Of a stretch of DNA of 64,000 bases, positions 36,269 to 49,547 are shown piece by piece (positions within the stretch are counted from its first letter, which is position 1; every line of letters starts with the position of its first letter). The stretch comes from Bromus sterilis. Lineage: Eukaryota; Streptophyta; Magnoliopsida; Poales; Poaceae. The notes beneath the pieces were generated by a model. That model had not been told where the DNA came from. It made no database searches and saw only the letters and a program-made list of their open reading frames with translations. The translations under genes were made by a program, and so were the position numbers. The stretch covers positions 288,717,782 to 288,781,781 of the forward strand of contig OX465600.1 of the NCBI GenBank assembly GCA_950022295.1, given 5' to 3'.

Positions 36269-36286
36269 TGGCGCCGTTGCCGGGGA
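36269..36286 (+). other. Primer-binding site (tRNA-Asp type) of the host Athila
   Basis: TGGCGCCGTTGCCGGGGA, identical to the sites of the two minus-strand Athila elements in this window. Confidence 0.92.
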
Positions 36287-36423
36287 GTCCAATCTTCAAT
36301 ATAGGGGAGTTGCACATTATCTTTTACCTTTGCTTTTTAGTCTTGTTAGTTTACCTTTCAGTTTTTGTCTTCGTGTCCTTTATCAAAAATCACAAAAAAA
36401 TTGTTTGTCACACTTGGTGCTAC

Positions 36424-38462
36424 TATGGGTTCCACTGAAAAAAATCAAGTTGTGTGACTTCACTAGTCACAACAACAATGATTTTGTCTGCACTCTTATT
36501 GCTACACCTGCTACTTCAGCTACCTCTTATGAAATTAAACCTGCCTTGCTGAACCTTGTTATGAGAGATCAATTCTCCGGTGTTGGAGATGATGCTGCTT
36601 TACACTTAAATAATTTTTTTGAACTCTATGATATGCAAAAGTATAAAGAAGTAGAAGGTGATATTGTTAAGCTTAAGCTTTCCCCTTTCTCTTTGAGGGA
36701 AGGAGCTAAAATCTGGTTTCAATCCTTGCCTAGGAATAGCATAGATTCTTGGGATAAGTGCAAGGAAGCTTTTATTGGGAAGTACTAACCACCTGCTAAA
36801 ATTATCCAATTGACGAGTAACATTATGAATTTTAAGCAATTGGATAATGAACACATTGCTCAAGCTTGGGAACGAATGAAATCTCTTGTTAAGAAATGCC
36901 CTACACATGGTTTGACTACTTGGATGGTTATCCAGACTTTTTATGCAGGCTTGAACTTTACCTCGCGGAACCTGTTAGATTTGATCGCGGGAGGAACCTT
37001 TATGTAAAAAACACTTGGTGCTGCCACAAAACTCCTAGATTAGATGATGGCCAATTATTCCCAATGGCACACCGAACGAGCTCCAACAGGTAGGAAGGTA
37101 AACTATGTCGAGGAGATTTCCTCCCTAAATGAAAAAGTTGACTTGATTATGTCTCTACTTACCAAGCAACCTCTTATTGATCCTCATGATGTGACTTTAA
37201 ATTCTTTGGTTGCTCAAGAACAAGTAGATGTGCACTTTATCTCTAGAAACAACTTCAATAATAATGCTTATATGGGTAATTTTGCTAGCAATCCTAGACC
37301 GTTCCCATCCAACTATGGGAACAACAACACTTATCCTAGAAACAAGAACCCCGCATCTGAATTAGAAATCATGGTTAAAGAATTTATCACTACCCAAAAA
37401 GCCTTCAACAAGAGTGTAGAGGAAAGATTAGACAAATTAGATAATCTCTCTTTGAAGGTAGACAACTTAGCCCTTGATATTGAGATGCTTAAAATTAGAA
37501 CCTCTCCCCTCGAGGAGAGGAAGGCCACTCCTATTAATGCTATCCAATTGCAAATTAATGAAAACATTAGGATGATGGCTAAACTTAAAGAAAGATGGGC
37601 TAGAGAAAAAGAGGAAGAGGATAGAATTAAGAGTCTTCCTACACACCACACAGTTTCCACTATCCAAGTTGTTGAGGATACCCAAACTTTTGGCACCCAA
37701 CACACTCCTAGTCCCATTGGACCTACTAATGGTGATGCTATTACCTCAACCATAGAAGAAGAAAATCCTATGAACATAGAAGCTTTCAAACAAGTGTGCC
37801 TAGATGACACCACTACCACCTTTGATAGTAGTGACATTGATTTTGATAGTTGTACCCTTTCAGAAGTTATTAACTTGTTACACAAAATGTCCAGAGACCC
37901 CCACACTAGTACACTAAATCTTTCCTTCACGGAGCATATCACTAATGCTCTCATTAAAGCTAGGGAGGAGAAGATTATAGTATAAGCCTCCATACCTAGG
38001 AAGCTAGAAGATGATTGGGATCCTATGATAAAAATTAAATTGAATCACTTCTCTTGCTATGCTTTATGTGATGTTGGAGCTAGTACCTCCGTTATGCCCA
38101 AAAGAACGTATGATATGTTTGAATTGAAACCTTTTGATCCTTGTTATTTTGGTGTTCTTCTCATTTATTCGTTCGTAAAGAAACCTTTGTGGAAGATCGA
38201 CGATGTTCTTATCATTGTCAATGAAAATTGTGTTCCCGTTGATTTCACTATTATGGACATAGAGTGTGAACCTTTATGTCCAATTATTTTGGGACATCCT
38301 TTTCTTCGCACCGTTGGTGTTGTTATGTACATGAAAGAGGGGAATATAGAATTTCAATTCCCTCTTAAAAATGGGATGGAACACTTCCCTAGGAAGAATA
38401 TTAAGTTACCTTTTGAGTCCGTCACACGGGCTAGCTATTCTCTCTCTCTTGACAAAACTTGA
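36424..38462 (+). pseudogene. Athila gag-protease with premature stops (plus-strand copy)
   Basis: The start ATGGGTTCCACTG matches the intact start of the nested relative. The capsid region reads SFSLREGAKIWFQSLPRN-like and IDSWDKCKEAFIGKY, then stops at 36786-36788. It continues as NIMNFKQLDNEHIAQAWERM (36822 on) with another break near 37004. The long segment 37044-37985 carries the linker. The protease is at 38025-38462 with ALCDVGASTSVMP and PIILGHPFLRT. The nested copy at 45376-47412 has none of these breaks, so they arose in this copy. Nothing resembling reverse transcriptase follows. Confidence 0.85.
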
Positions 38463-40916
38463 TCTTTTTGCTTCTTGCCTAGCTTAAAGGCGTAAAAGAA
38501 AGCGCTTGTTGGGAGGCAACCCAAGATTTTTTTACTTTTTTGTAGTGGTCTTGATGATTTTTACTACTGTAGCAACATCATTGTATCTTTATTTTCAAGC
38601 TTTGTGCCAAGTTTAGCCTCTGATTGCAAGAAAGTTCAAAAGTTGTGAATGTTGTCCAGAAAACAGATTTTGTCCTTGGGTGAAAAAATTCGCCTAAAAT
38701 CACCAGATCATCTTTTTGATCTGAATTGTTTTTGAAAGCGTGCTCTATACAATTGACTTTTCAGCGTCTGTTCTGAGTTTTTTGATTTGAGTTGCAGAAG
38801 TACCCCGAAAAAATTATTTACTACCTGCTGGTCTGTTCACAGATTCTGCCACGTTTTGCCTTTCCTTACTTTTGCAAGACCTATGCTAGTTTTTTTTTTG
38901 CTAAAACTTTTTGGCAATCTTGATAAACAGAATCCCTTCAAGAAAATCTTTATTTCCAGTAGAGGAAAATTATTTTATTAAGGGTACTAACCTCTCTAAT
39001 CAGCTTATGATGAGTTATGTATGAATGGAGTTTTCAAGTGTGCGAGGGAAGATGATGAAAGAAGATCCGGGAGTGTCAAATGCTCAAGCTTGGGGATGCC
39101 CCCATGCATCCAAAATAAATATTCAAGGAGACTCAAGCGTCTAAGTTTGGGGATGCCCCCGTGCATCCCCTTCTCCATCAACAATCATCAGTTTGTCCGC
39201 CGTCTCACTATATTTTTATCACTTCATGCGTTATGTGCTATGCTTGGAGCGTCTCGCTCTTAGGTTTACTTTTTGTTTTCTTTAGATTTGTTTGCTGTTC
39301 ATAACAAGTTAAAACCCAGCTTACTTTGTGTGGAAGAGAAACACGCTCCACTTCAAACTAGAACACATCATAGGATTTCATGCTTATCTTTCTTTTGTTG
39401 TGTGTTCTTTATCTTTTCGTAGCTGTTGTCATGTTTAGCTCTTAGTTTTCATGTTTATCTTTTTCAAGAGCTTTAGTTTAGTTTGTTGCTGGACTCTCTT
39501 TAGTTTTCATGTTTATCTTGTTAAGAGAGTTGGTTGTTACACTGAGTTGTGTCTTGACTTTAAGTAGGTAATTGAGGTTTCTATTCAATTGTAGTAGTAA
39601 CTTGCAATAGTTTTGAGGTATTGTTGTGAGTAATGTTTGAACTTTTGGTGTCAAGATCTCTAGCCTATTAGTGATAGTTGTCGTATTTTCGACAATCCGT
39701 GTTTATATTCAAAAACTACAAAAACTAGTAGAGAACTCTAGCTACTAGATGGATCACTAATCTTTGGAGGGATCGGATATTAGGGTACACTCACGTACCA
39801 TGAGTCGAGGATGCACAAGGATAACCAAACCCCATACACTCCTCCTCGGGGTACTTGTCTCTTTGTGAACCTCCGTATTAGATTGAGAGTCACCGATAAT
39901 AAGTGCATGAGTTCTTCGGAATAATGTAAGTATTAAAAGTTGACACTTCCACCTCCTCATATTTGCTAGCCTCTTCGGTACCGCGCATTGTCCTCTTCTC
40001 ACTCCAAGAGTTGGCATCCACCTCGTCGGTGCATCCAAACCCTTGGCATGATACGTTCTGTCATCATAAACCTCCTTATATATTTCCTCAAAACAACCAC
40101 CATACCTACCTATCAAGGCATTTCCATAGCCTTTCCGAGATATATTGCCAAGCAACATCCACCTCCTCATGACTTGATCTTCATGTCATACATGTTCCTG
40201 CTACACTGGCAGAGGCATACATTTGCATACATCATGATAGCTACATCCTCTTTATGTTGAGTACCTTGTAAGCTGTGAAGATCTTGTATACTTCCTATCA
40301 AATAGAGTGTTTACCTTAAGTGAGGAAAAGATCCCAAAGAGGACAAATTAAAAGATCCCAAAGAGGAAAAATGAGAGTTAAATAGAAAGAGACATTGAGG
40401 CCACCAAAAAAAACAAAAAAAAGAAAAAAAAAGAGAAAAAGAAAATAAAAAGAGAGAAGGGGCAACACTACTATTCCTTTTGAAAGATCCACACTCGTAC
40501 TCCCTCTTATATCTTGTACTCCATAGAGATGATTATATATGCATATAGCTATGTGGGGGCCTTCACACTATAGAACTTGGCTTGTATATTCCAATGATGA
40601 GCCTCCTCAAACGAGCTCTAGGTCTTCTTGAGCAAGCAAGTTGGATGCACCCCCACTAGTTCCATTGGAGAGCTTCTCTAGCTCGTATGTGCATTCGTTG
40701 TATGCAATCCCTACTCCTCACATCATATCTATCATTTGGCCTTCTCTCGCCTATGATTGTCCTCATTGATGTGAGCCTTTCACACTCTTTTTGTCTTCCT
40801 CCTCCACCATATCTCTCTCTTTGCCATCCTAAGTGTCAACTCTCGTGCTTACACTCATCCATTGCATGAGTGCTCAAAATATCGAAAGGGAGTGGATCAA
40901 ATTGACTTGTACCTGG
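38463..40916 (+). other. Non-coding 3' interior of the host Athila
   Basis: This takes the place of pol and ORF1. A conserved pair of GGGGATGCCCCC(A/G)TGCATCC blocks lies at 39092-39112 and 39151-39170. An A-rich tract with G interruptions lies at about 40405-40463. The open frames (for example 39757-40170 on the minus strand) have no motif. The same layout recurs inverted at 42902-45375. Confidence 0.7.
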
Positions 40917-42545
40917 TGCTAGGACGGCTTCTCGCCCCCTTCGTTGGTTACCCCGAGTGGAGGGTTGAGATGTAGTGCAGCAACAGTTTTCCCTCGGTGA
41001 AGATACCAAGGTTTGTCTCCAGCAGGACTCCAGAGATGATAAGTAGGTGCCAGCGGCGCAACTGACGCGGACCTGCACACAGACACAGATAACTTTGTTC
41101 CCAACAAAGTTCAGAGAGGTTGTCAATCTCTCCGGTCTTGTTGTTTACAAAGGATAAAATGCAAGGGATAATAATAGCAACTTGAAAGTAAATGTAGAAA
41201 AGTAAATATAGCGTGGAAACAATGATAAGGGTATGGACCGGGATATGTGATGTTCGCTAGTGATGTCTCTCTCCCAAAAGACGATAAAATTGCTATGCGA
41301 GGTAAACAAATTACAGAAAGGCAATTGACAGGATTATGAACGCACCGCAATGCTAACTATGCTACAAAAGAAAGGAAGAGGTTCAAAAGCACAGGCAGTA
41401 CGCCAAGGTAAGTAGACCGAAATCCATCTGCATCTACTACTAATCATCCACCTTGAGATATCTATCCAGAACATCTCGCTGGTATTAAGTTGCGAGCCCC
41501 ACCCAAAGTGTAAACCCAAAGCAACAGACAACTGCATTAAAAGAACTCTGCGTAAAGTAAACAATCCTTGTAACCGCGGTTACAAGCACCGTTGTTTTCC
41601 CCCTTGTGGCAAAAACACATCCCCTAGACTCATGTTTCTGTCACTCAAGCGTGTCATCGGGGGGCATGAACCCACAATCTAGCACAACGCTCCCTCTTGG
41701 AGTCACTACCTACTACTTGGCCAAAGCAATAAACAGCAACGGAGAACATGCAAGAATTACTTAGGAAAAAAAATATAAGAGATAAAAACCAAATATATTA
41801 CTCTATCAAAATCTGAACATAATCTCATAATCCATCAGATCCTATCAAACTCAACATAGCAATAGCAGAAATATTACAAAGGTGCCTCGATCATGTTGGG
41901 CAGCTCACGAGGTCTAAACAATGAAGATCAAAGAGGGGAGGAGAACATCACATAGCTACTGATCACGGACCCATGGTCCAAAGAAAACTACTCACGAGAC
42001 ATCCGGGGAGCATCCATGGTGGAGAGGAGACTCCCGGAGGTCAATCCTCCCTCCGGCAGGGTGCCGGGAAGAGGTCTTCTGGTGCTCCCGATCTTCGGAA
42101 GTGCGGCGGCGGCGGAACAGAGGCGAGTTCGCGAAATAGGGTTCTGCTTCTAGGGTTTTCTCGTGACGGGGGATAAATAGGCGAAAGGGGGCAGCCATAG
42201 GTGGGCCAGGGGCCCCAGGCGCCCCCTGGCGCGGCCAGGGGTGGGGCCGCGTCGGGTGGCCGCCTGGCCCCCCTGGCTCCCCTCTGGCCCCTCCCAGGCT
42301 CTTCTCGAAGCTTCCGTCACGCTGATTTTTATCTGAATTTTCCCGAATTTTTCTGGCACTTTTTATATGGGGGAAAACTGAAATAGAAAAACAGCAGAAA
42401 ACAGGAACTGGCACTGGGGTGCACTGAGTTAATAGGTTAGTCCAAATATGAACAAAAGTGTATGAAAGTGTATCTAGATCATAGCAATATCTCACAAAAC
42501 ATGCATGGAGCAAGCAGAAATTATAGATACGTTTTGGACGTATCA
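40917..42545 (-). repeat. 3' LTR of the nested Athila
   Basis: 1629 bp, close to 47576-49208 in sequence. The adjacent TGCTAGGACGGC end and the inside polypurine tract (42546-42560) fix the borders. Confidence 0.92.
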
Positions 42546-45375
42546 ACATTCCCAAGCTTAATTCCTGGTCGTCCTCGAGTAGGTAAATGATAACAACATA
42601 AATTTTGTGGTGACATGCTAGCAACCATATAAGAACTTTGAAAAGTAAAGCAATCAAGGTTAGCGATTCAATTCAAGTCATAACAGGCAAGAGTCTATAT
42701 TAGCATTGAAACAAGTAACAAAAGAACAAAAGGTGCAAGAGCTCTTGCTGTCCGTGACTCGAATGTCTCCAAATAGTGTTTGCGTGCAAGAAGGGGGATA
42801 GGGAATACGAGAAAAAGTATTTTTGTTGAGAACTCAATCTACTAAAGTTTCACACTTGGTCCTCTTTGGAATCTTATCTTGACTCGTCCCTAGACCACTA
42901 GCCAGGTACAAGTCAATTTTATCCACTCCTTTTCGATATTTCGAGCACTCATGCAATGGATGAGCGTAAGCACGAGAGTTGATACTTAGGATGGCAAAGA
43001 TAGAAGTATGGTGGAGGAGGAAGACAAAAAGGATGAGAAAGGCTCACATCAATGAGGACAATCATAGGCAAGAGATGCCGAATGATAGATATGATGTGAG
43101 GAGTAGGGATTGCCATGCAATGGATGCACATACGAGCTAAGAATCTCTCCAATGGAACTAGTGGGGGTGCATCTAACTTGCTCGCTCATGAAGACCTAGA
43201 GCTCGTTTGAGGAGGCTCATCCTTGGAATATGCAAGCCAAGTTCTATAGTGTGAAGGTCCCACATAGCTATATGCATAATGATCATCTCTATGGAGTACA
43301 ATGATATAAAGGGAGACTAGTGTGGATCTCTGAAAAGGATAGTAGTGTTGCCCCTTTCTCTCTTTTTATTTCTTTTTTCTATTTTTTTGTAGTTTTTTGG
43401 TGGCCTCAATGGCTCTTTCTATTTAACTCTCATTTGTCCTCTTTGGGATCTTTTAATGTGTCCACTTTGGGATATTTTCCTCACTTAAGGGCAACACTCT
43501 ATTTTACAAGAAGGTAAAGGAGATCTTTCACACTTTACAAGGTACTCAAAATCATAAAGAAGATGTAACTATCATGAAGTATGCAAGGTATGTCGCTGCC
43601 AGTGTAGCAGGAACATGTATGACATGAAGATCAAGTCATGAAGAGGTGGAAGTTGCATGGCAATGTAACTCGGCAAGGCTATGGAAATGCCTTGATAGGT
43701 AGGTATGGTGGCTGTTTTGAGGAAAGATAAATGGAGGCTTATGATGACAGAGCGTATCATGACAAGGGTTTGGATGTACCGGCGAAGGTGGACACCAACT
43801 CTCGGAGTGAGAAGAAGGCAATGCACGGCACGGGAAAGGCTAGCAAAATATGGGAAGGTGGAAGTGTCAACTCTCAATACTTACATTAGCCCGAAGAACT
43901 CATGCACTTATTATCGGTAACTCTCAATCTAATAAGGAGGTTCACCAAGAGACAAGTACCCCGAGGAGGATTGTATGGGGGTTTGGTTATCCTTGCGCAT
44001 CCTCGACTCATGGTACGTGAGTGTACTCTAATATTCGACTCCTCAGAAGAGTAGTGATCTATCTAGTAGCTAGAGTTCTCAACTAGTTTTGTAGGTTTAG
44101 AAAATAAACACGGATTGCCCAAAATACGATACCTATCACTAATAGGCAAGAGCTCTTGACACCAAAAGTTCAAACATTACTCACATCAATACCTCAAAAC
44201 TATTGCAAGCTACTACTAAAATTAAATAGCAACCTCAATTACCTACTGTCAAGACAAGACACAACTCAGTGCAACAACCAACTCTCTTAACAAGATAAAC
44301 ATGAAAACTAAAAAGAGTTCCAGCAAAAAACTAAAACAAAAGCCAAGGCTCTTGCTAAAGACAAACTAAAACTAAGACTAAACATGGCAGTAGCTATGAA
44401 AAGATAAAGAACACACAACAGCAAGAAGATAGGCATGAAAAATCCTATGATGATGTTCTATATTTTGAAAGTGGAGCGTGTTTCTCTCCCACACAAAGTA
44501 AGACAGGACCTAACTTGTTATGAACAGCAATCAAAGCTAAAGAAAATAAAAATAAAACCTAAGAGCGAGACGCTCCAAGCATAGCACATAACGCATGAAG
44601 TGATAAAAATATAGTGAGACGAAGGACGAACTGATGATTGTTGATGGAGAAGGGGATGCACGGGGGCATCCCCAAGCTTAGACGCTTGAGTCTCCTTGAA
44701 TATTTATTGGGGATGCATGGGGGCATCCCCAAGCTTGAGCGCTTGACACTCCTGGATCTTCTTTCATCATCTTCCATCGCACACTTGAAAACTCCCTTCA
44801 TACACAACTCATCATAAGCTGATTAGAGAGGTTAGTACCCTTAATAAATAAAAAAAATTCTCCACTGGATATAAAGATAATCTTGAAGAGCTACTGTTTC
44901 TCAAGAGTGCCAAAAAGTTTTTGCAAAGAAAAAGCAAGCTTAAGGTTTGCAAAAGTAAGGAGAGACAAAACGTGGCAGAATCTGTGAAAAACAGAACAGC
45001 ATATAGTAAAGAATTTTTAGGGGTACTTCTGCAACTCAAATAAAAAAACTCAGAACATACGGAAGTTTCTTAATTGTATAGATCATACTGTGCAAAAAAT
45101 TCAGCTCAAAAATATGAACTGGGATTTTTCTGGAATTTTTCTGGTCACGAGGACAGAATCTGTTTTCTAGACAGCATGTCACAACTTTTACTTCCCTTGC
45201 CGTAAGAGGCTATAACTTGGCACAAAGCTGAAAAATAAAGATACAATGATGTTGCTACAGAAGTAACAATCATCAAGACACAACAAAAGCAAAAATAAAA
45301 ACCTAAATTCGTTGCGGGCTGCCTCCCGAAAGCGCTTCTTTAAAGCCATTAGCTAGGCATAATGCAAAAGAAGAA
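42546..45375 (-). other. Non-coding 3' interior of the nested Athila
   Basis: On the minus strand this follows the protease stop. It includes the GGGGATGCCCCC(A/G)TGCATCC pair (about 44647-44667 and 44708-44728) and an interrupted T-rich tract at about 43366-43400, the counterpart of the host's A-rich tract. No open frame carries a recognisable domain. Confidence 0.7.
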
Positions 45376-47412
45376 TCAAGTTTTATCAAGAGAAAGAGAA
45401 TAACTGGCCCGAGTAACGGACTCAAAAGGTAACTTGATTTTCTTTCTAGGGAAGTGTTCCATCCCCTTTTTAAATGGTAATTGGAATTTTATATTCCCCT
45501 CTTTCATGTCAATAACCGTATCAACAGTGCGAAGAAAAGGACGTCCCAAAATAATTGGACATAAAGGTTCACACTCTATATCCATAACAATAAAATCAAC
45601 GGGAACATAATTGTCATTGACAATGATAAGAACATCGTCGATCTTCCCTAAAGGTTTCTTTACGGAAGAATCAACAAGACGAACACCAAAAGAACAAGGC
45701 TCAAAAGGTTTCAATTCAAACATATCAAATATTCTTTTGGGCATAACGGAGGTACTAGCTCCAACATCACATAAAGCATAGCAAGAGAAGTTATTTAATT
45801 TAATTTTGATCATAGGGTCCCAACCATCCTCTAGCTTCCTAGGTATGGAGGCTTCTATTCTAAGCTTCTCCTCCCTAGCTTTGATGAGAGCATTTGTGAT
45901 ATGCTCCGTGAAGGCAAGATTAAGTGTGCTAGTGTGGGGGTCTCTAGACATTTTGTGTAGTAAACTGATAACTTCTGAGAGGGTGCAACTATCAAAATCA
46001 ATATCACTATTATCAAAGGTGGTAGTAGTGTCATCTAGGCTCACTTGTTTGAAACCCTCTATGTTCATAGGAGTTTCTTTATCTATGGTTGAGGTATTAG
46101 CATCACCATTAATAGGTCCAACGGGACTAGGAGTGCATTGGGTGCTAATAGTTTGAGTGTCCTCAACAATTTGGATAGTGGCAACTGTGTGGTGTGTAGG
46201 AAGGCTCTTAATTCTATCCTCTTCCTCTTTTTCTCTAGCCCGTCTTTCTTTAAGTTTAGCCATCATCCTAATGTTTTCATTGATTTGTAACTGGATAGCA
46301 TTAATAGGAGTGGCCTTATTCTCCTCAAGGGGGGAGGTTCTAATTTTGAGCATCTCAATATCAAGGGCTAAGCTTTCTACCTTCAAAGAGAGGTTATCTA
46401 TTTTAGATAATTTCTCTTCTACATTTTTGTTGAAGGCTTTTTGGGTAGTGATAAAATCTCTAAGCATGCTTTCTAATTCAGAAGAGGGGTTCTTGTTGCT
46501 AGGGTAAGTGTTGTTGTTCCCATAGTTGGATGGAAACGGTCTAGTATTGCTAGCAAAATTTCCCCTATAAGCATTGTTGTTGAAGTTGTTTCTAGCAATA
46601 AAGTTCACATCTACTTGTTCTTGAGCAACCAAAGAATTTAAAGGAACATCACGAGGATCAATAGAGGGTTGCTTGGTAAGTAGAGACATAATTAAGTCAA
46701 CTTTTTCATTGAGGGAGGTAATTTCCTCGACAGAATTTACCTTCCTACCTGTTGGAGCGCGTTCTGTGTGCCATTGGGAATAATTGGTCATCATTTCATC
46801 AAGAAGCTTCGTGGCAGCAACAAGCGTAGTTGACATAAAGGTTCCTCCCGCGGCCGAATCTAACAGGTTCCGCGAGGTAAAGTTCAAGCCTGCATAAAAA
46901 GTCTGGATAACCATCCAGGTAGTCAAACCATGTGTAGGGCATTTCTTAACAAGAGATTTCATTCGTTCCCAAGCTTGGGCAACGTGTTCATTATCCAATT
47001 GCTTAAAATTCATAATATTACTCCTTAATTGAATAATCTTAGCAGGAGGGTAGTACTTCCCTATAAAAGCATCTTTGCACTTATCCTAAGAATCTATGCT
47101 ATTTCTAGGCAAAGATTGAAACCAGATTTTAGCATCTCCCCTTAAAGAGAAAGGAAAGAGCTTGAGCTTAACAACATCACCTTCTACTTCTTTATACTTT
47201 TGCATATCACATAATTCAACAAAATTATTCAAGTGTAAAGCAGCATCATCTCCAGCACCAGAGAATTGATCTCTCATAACAAGGTTTAGCAAAGCAGGTT
47301 TAATTTCATAAGAGGTAGCTGAAGTGGCAGGTGTGGCAATGGGAGTGCAGATAAAGTTTTGGTTGTTGTGACTAGTGACGTCAAACAACTTGGTGTTTTC
47401 AGTGGAACCCAT
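45376..47412 (-). pseudogene. Athila gag-protease, complete except for one amber codon
   Basis: The frame is open from ATG 47412 (MGSTENTKLFDVTS) to 45376 over 679 codons, apart from a single TAG at 47088-47086. There the sister copy has TGG (IDS-W-DKCK), so one G-to-A change explains the loss. Order: N-terminal GAG, capsid-type core (FSLRGDAKIWFQSLPRN, NFKQLDNEHVAQAWERMKS), a linker rich in Asn and Thr with a coiled-coil-like stretch (LSKIDNLSLKVESLALDIEM), then protease with ALCDVGASTSVMP and PIILGRPFLRT. No zinc knuckle is obvious. The product would be a GAG-PR polyprotein without pol. Read-through is possible but unproven. Confidence 0.88.
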
Positions 47413-47575
47413 AGTAGCAGCAAGTGTGGCAGATTTTTTTGTAGTTTTTGATAAAAGACACAAAGATAAAAATTACAAGATAAACTAACAAGACTAAAAA
47501 ACAAAGGTAAAGGATAGTGTGCAACTCCCCTACCTTAGCACTTGGAGTCCCCGGCAACGGCGCCAGAAAACTTCT

Positions 47576-49208
47576 TGCTAGGACGGCTTCTCGCCCCCTT
47601 CGTTGGTTACCCCGAGTGGAGGATTGAGATGTAGTGCAGCAGCAGTTTTCCCTCGGTGAAGATACAAAGGTTTGTCTCTAGCAGGACTCCAGAGATGATA
47701 AGTAGGTGTCAGCAGAGCAACTGACGCGGACCTGCACACAGACACAGATAACTTTTTTCCCAACGAAGTTTAGAGAGGTTGTCAATCTCTCCGGTCTTGT
47801 TGTTTACAAAGGATAAAATGCAAGGGATAATAATAGCAACTTGAAAGTAAATGCAGAAAAGTAAATATAGCGTGGAAACAATGATAAGGGTATGGACCGG
47901 GATACGTGATGTTCGCTAGTGGTGTCTCTCTCCCAAAAGACGATAAAATTTCTATGCGAGGTAAACAAATTACAGAAAGGCAATTGACAGGATTATGAAC
48001 GCACCGCAATGCTAACTATGCTACAAAAGAAAGGAAGAGGTTCAAAAGCACAGGCAGTACGCCAAGGTAAGTAGACCGAAATCCATCTGCATCTACTACT
48101 AATCATCCACCTTGAGATATCTATCCAGAACATCTCACTGGTATTAAGTTGCGAGCCCCACCCAAAGTGTAAACCCAAAGCAACAGACAACTGCATTAAA
48201 AGAACTCTGCGTAAAGTAAACAATCCTTGTAACCGCGGTTACAAGCACCGTTGTTTTCCCCCTTGTGGCAACAACACATCCCCTAGACTCATGTTTCTGT
48301 CACTCAAGCGTGTCATCGGGGGGCATGAACCAACAATCTAGCACAACGCTCCCTCTTGGAGTCACTACCTACTACTTGGCCAAAGCAATAAACAGCAACG
48401 GAGAACATGCAAGAATTACTTAGGAACAAAAATATAAGAGATAAAAACCAAATATATTACTCTATCAAAATCTGAACATAATCTCATAATCCATCAGATC
48501 CTATCAAACTCAACATAGCAATAGCAGAAATATTACAAAGGTGCCTCGATCATGTTGGGCAGCTCACGAGGTCTAAACAATGAAGATCAAAGAGGGGAGG
48601 AGAACATCACATAGCTACTGATCACGGACCCATGGTCCAAGGGAAACTACTCACGAGACATCCGGGGAGCATCCATGGTGGAGAGGAGACTCCCGGAGGT
48701 CAATCCTCCCTCCGGCAGGGTGCCGGGAAGAGGTCTTCTGGTGCTCCCGATCTTCGGAAGCGCGGCGCCGGCGGAACAGAGGCGAGTTCGCGGAATAGGG
48801 TTCTGCTTCTGGGGTTTTCCCGTGACGGGGGATAAATAGGCGAAAGGGGACAGCCAGAGGTGGGCCAGAGGCCCCAGGCGCCCCCCCTGCCACGGCCAGG
48901 GGTGGGGCCGCGCCGAGTGGCTGCCTGGGCCCCCCTGGCTCCCCTCTGGCCCCTCCCAGGCTCTTCTCAAATCTTCCGTCACGCTGATTTTTTATCTGAA
49001 TTTTCCCGAATTTTTCTGGCACTTTTTATATGGGGGAAAACTGAAATAGAAAAGCAGCAGAAAACAGGAACTGGCACTGGGGTGCACTGAGTTAATAGGT
49101 TAGTCCAAATATGATCAAAAGTGTATGAAAGTGTATCTAGATCATAGAAATATCACACAAAACATGCATGGAGCAAGCAGAAATTATAGATACGTTTTGG
49201 ACGTATCA
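47576..49208 (-). repeat. 5' LTR of the nested Athila, with primer-binding site just inside
   Basis: 1633 bp. The tRNA-Asp type primer-binding site TGGCGCCGTTGCCGGGGA lies at 47548-47565 on the minus strand, 10 bases inside. The LTR ends at the CCTGG duplication. Confidence 0.92.
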
Positions 49209-49547
49209 CCTGGCTAGTGGTCTGGGAATGAGTCAAGATAAGATTCCAAAGAATACTAAGTGTGAAACTTTAGTAGATTGAGTTCTCAACAAATACATAG
49301 TTTTTCTCGTATTCCCACCCCCACTTCTTGCACGCAAACACCATCTGGAGACATTCGAGTCACAGACAGCAAGAGCTCTTGCACCTTTGTGTTCTTACTT
49401 TGCTTGTTTCAATGCTAATATAGACTCTTGCCTGTTATGACTTGAATTGAATTACATACATTGATTGCTTTACTTACAAAGTTCTTAAATTGTTGTTAGC
49501 ATGTCACCACAGAAATTATGCTTGTTATCATTTACCTACTCGAGGAC

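Larger units (their letters stand above)
40917..49208 (-). mobile_element. Athila-like gypsy element (GAG-PR only) nested in its own family
   Basis: LTRs at 40917-42545 (3') and 47576-49208 (5') run TGATACGTCC to CCTAGCA on the minus strand, flanked by a perfect CCTGG duplication (40912-40916, 49209-49213). The interior has a primer-binding site at 47548-47565, gag-protease at 45376-47412 with a single stop, and a 2.8-kb non-coding 3' part with the polypurine tract AAGCTTGGGAATG. Its target is the non-coding 3' interior of a relative in the opposite orientation. The matching target sequence occurs inside this element itself at about 42880-42925. I count about 42 LTR differences (about 2.6%). 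Pol is absent, so it moved using enzymes from elsewhere. Confidence 0.92.

Noticed and set aside
37331..37993. 220-codon minus ORF
   Set aside because: It is antisense to the gag linker of the host Athila. The sense frame has the recognisable gag-protease.
39757..40170. 137-codon minus ORF in the host Athila
   Set aside because: It lies in the non-coding 3' interior. The counterpart in the nested copy is broken into short frames, and there is no motif.
45806..46507. Two 116-codon plus ORFs
   Set aside because: They are antisense shadows of the nested Athila gag-protease.
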